DNA from: Bacillota bacterium
GTDB lineage: Bacteria; Bacillota; Clostridia; Christensenellales; Aristaeellaceae
Direction of reading: 5' to 3'
Assembly: GCA_023458835.1 (NCBI GenBank)
Contig: JAEWWY010000458.1
Coordinates: 1-6,234, forward strand
DNA length: 6,234 nt
The notes below the pieces were generated by a model. It made no database searches and was not told where the DNA came from. It saw only the letters and a list, made by a program, of their open reading frames with translations. Shown here piece by piece: positions 5,667 to 6,234 of this stretch. Position numbers and translations under genes: made by a program. Numbering within the stretch: position 1 is the first letter of the stretch; the number at the start of each line of letters is the position of its first letter.

Positions 5667-6234
5667 TCAGCAAATTTTCTGCGCCTGCATCTGTGCACGG
5701 ACGCAAAGCTCCGCGGCCTTGAAGGCATGCTCCTGGGTCAAGGCATTTTCCGTGCGGTTCAGGCAGTCCAGGATCAATTGCCCAAAGAAGGGGTAGCCCA
5801 CCTGGCCGGACACGTTAAAGCGCTTTTCCCCGCTGCCGTTGACAAGCAGAACATGATTGCCCGATGTATCCTCCGAGCAGATGTCGATATACTTGCGGAT
5901 TTCTATGTACCCTTCCGTTCCCAGGATGATGGTGCGCCCGTCGCCCCAGGTGCGCAGGCCGTCGGGTGTGAACCAGTCCACCCGGAAATAGTTGGTGCAG
6001 CCATTGTCTGCAACCAGTGTCGCGTCGCCAAAATCGTCCAGCTCGGGATAATCGGGATGCGCATAGTTGGCAATCTGGCTGTGCGTAACCTTTGCATCCT
6101 TTGCACCGGAGAAGAACAGGAACTGCTCGATTTGGTGGCTGCCGATGTCGCATAAAATGCCGCCGTACTTTTCCTTTTCAAAGAACCATTTCGGACGCCC
6201 GGGCGCGCCCAGGCGGTGCGGCCCCAGGCCCATC
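5667..6234 (-). CDS. Gfo/Idh/MocA-family oxidoreductase, C-terminal part (cut by window edge)
   Basis: C-terminal ~189 codons of an NAD(P)-dependent oxidoreductase of sugars or cyclitols; the family is usually 330-430 residues, so the N-terminal Rossmann fold lies outside the window. The ATG at 6233 is internal and not the start. Counting from it, GGILCDIGSHQIEQF at 24-38 matches the family's conserved G-G-x-L-x-D-x-G-x-H-x-x-D motif. D29 and the catalytic-type H33 are kept, while the last acidic position is E instead of D. GTEGYIEIRKYIDI (105-118) and the closing helix HAFKAAELCVRAQ (169-181) are also typical. It ends in TGA at 5667, followed by a strong terminator, so it belongs to a separate transcript from the regulator. 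It could oxidise or epimerise a sugar from the same pathway. The exact substrate cannot be told. Confidence 0.9.
   Translation of the reverse strand, partial: MGLGPHRLGAPGRPKWFFEKEKYGGILCDIGSHQIEQFLFFSGAKDAKVTHSQIANYAHPDYPELDDFGDATLVADNGCTNYFRVDWFTPDGLRTWGDGRTIILGTEGYIEIRKYIDICSEDTSGNHVLLVNGSGEKRFNVSGQVGYPFFGQLILDCLNRTENALTQEHAFKAAELCVRAQMQAQKIC

Noticed and set aside
5459..5728. 90-codon N-terminal extension of the regulator
   Set aside because: The frame is open, but it crosses the terminator and the promoter, and the ATG at 5458 has its own ribosome site directly before the first membrane segment.
5541..6155. Plus-strand open frame of 204 residues
   Set aside because: It runs through the terminator hairpin and opposite the conserved oxidoreductase, so it is not a credible gene.

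Overview
The window is GC-rich (by eye somewhat over half G+C). It looks like chromosomal DNA of a Bacillota (Firmicutes) bacterium, most likely a Clostridia-type anaerobe. The evidence is strong AGGAGG-type ribosome binding sites, a textbook sigma-A promoter, an intrinsic terminator, and a gene set typical of Gram-positive glycan-use loci. I see no tRNA, rRNA, CRISPR array, insertion sequence or phage gene. All supported genes lie on the minus strand, so transcription runs from high to low coordinates.

In order of transcription: (1) 6234-5667, the C-terminal half of a Gfo/Idh/MocA-family NAD(P)-dependent sugar oxidoreductase, cut by the window edge and closed by a strong intrinsic terminator (5590-5641). 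(2) 5458-3326, a 710-residue membrane-anchored AraC-family regulator of the YesS/YtdP type, driven by its own perfect-consensus promoter (TTGACA, 17 bp, TATAAT). (3) A 233-bp control region (3093-3325) with a candidate promoter, a tandem 12-bp direct repeat at 20-bp spacing that looks like the activator site, and a GC-rich leader that can fold two competing ways. (4) 3092-1515, a large LplA/YtcQ-type solute-binding protein with a TTG start, a calcium-binding loop and a signal peptide without a lipobox. (5) A 10-bp intercistronic hairpin. (6) 1440-490, an LplB/YteP-type ABC permease. (7) 476-1, the start of an LplC/YtcP-type ABC permease, cut by the other window edge.

Taken together this is a carbohydrate (probably oligosaccharide) import locus. 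The regulator probably senses a sugar or envelope signal with its extracellular domain and activates the importer operon through its C-terminal AraC helix-turn-helix pair. The binding protein captures the substrate and the two permeases form the membrane channel. No ATPase gene is visible; importers of this family normally borrow a shared MsmX/UgpC-type ATPase encoded elsewhere. The gene order resembles the ytdP-ytcQ-ytcP-yteP group of Bacillus subtilis. The substrate cannot be told from the sequence.

The system belongs to known families and is not a new class. The points most worth a second look are the well-placed direct repeat, the competing RNA structures in front of the binding-protein gene and between it and the first permease gene, and the apparently non-lipidated binding protein.
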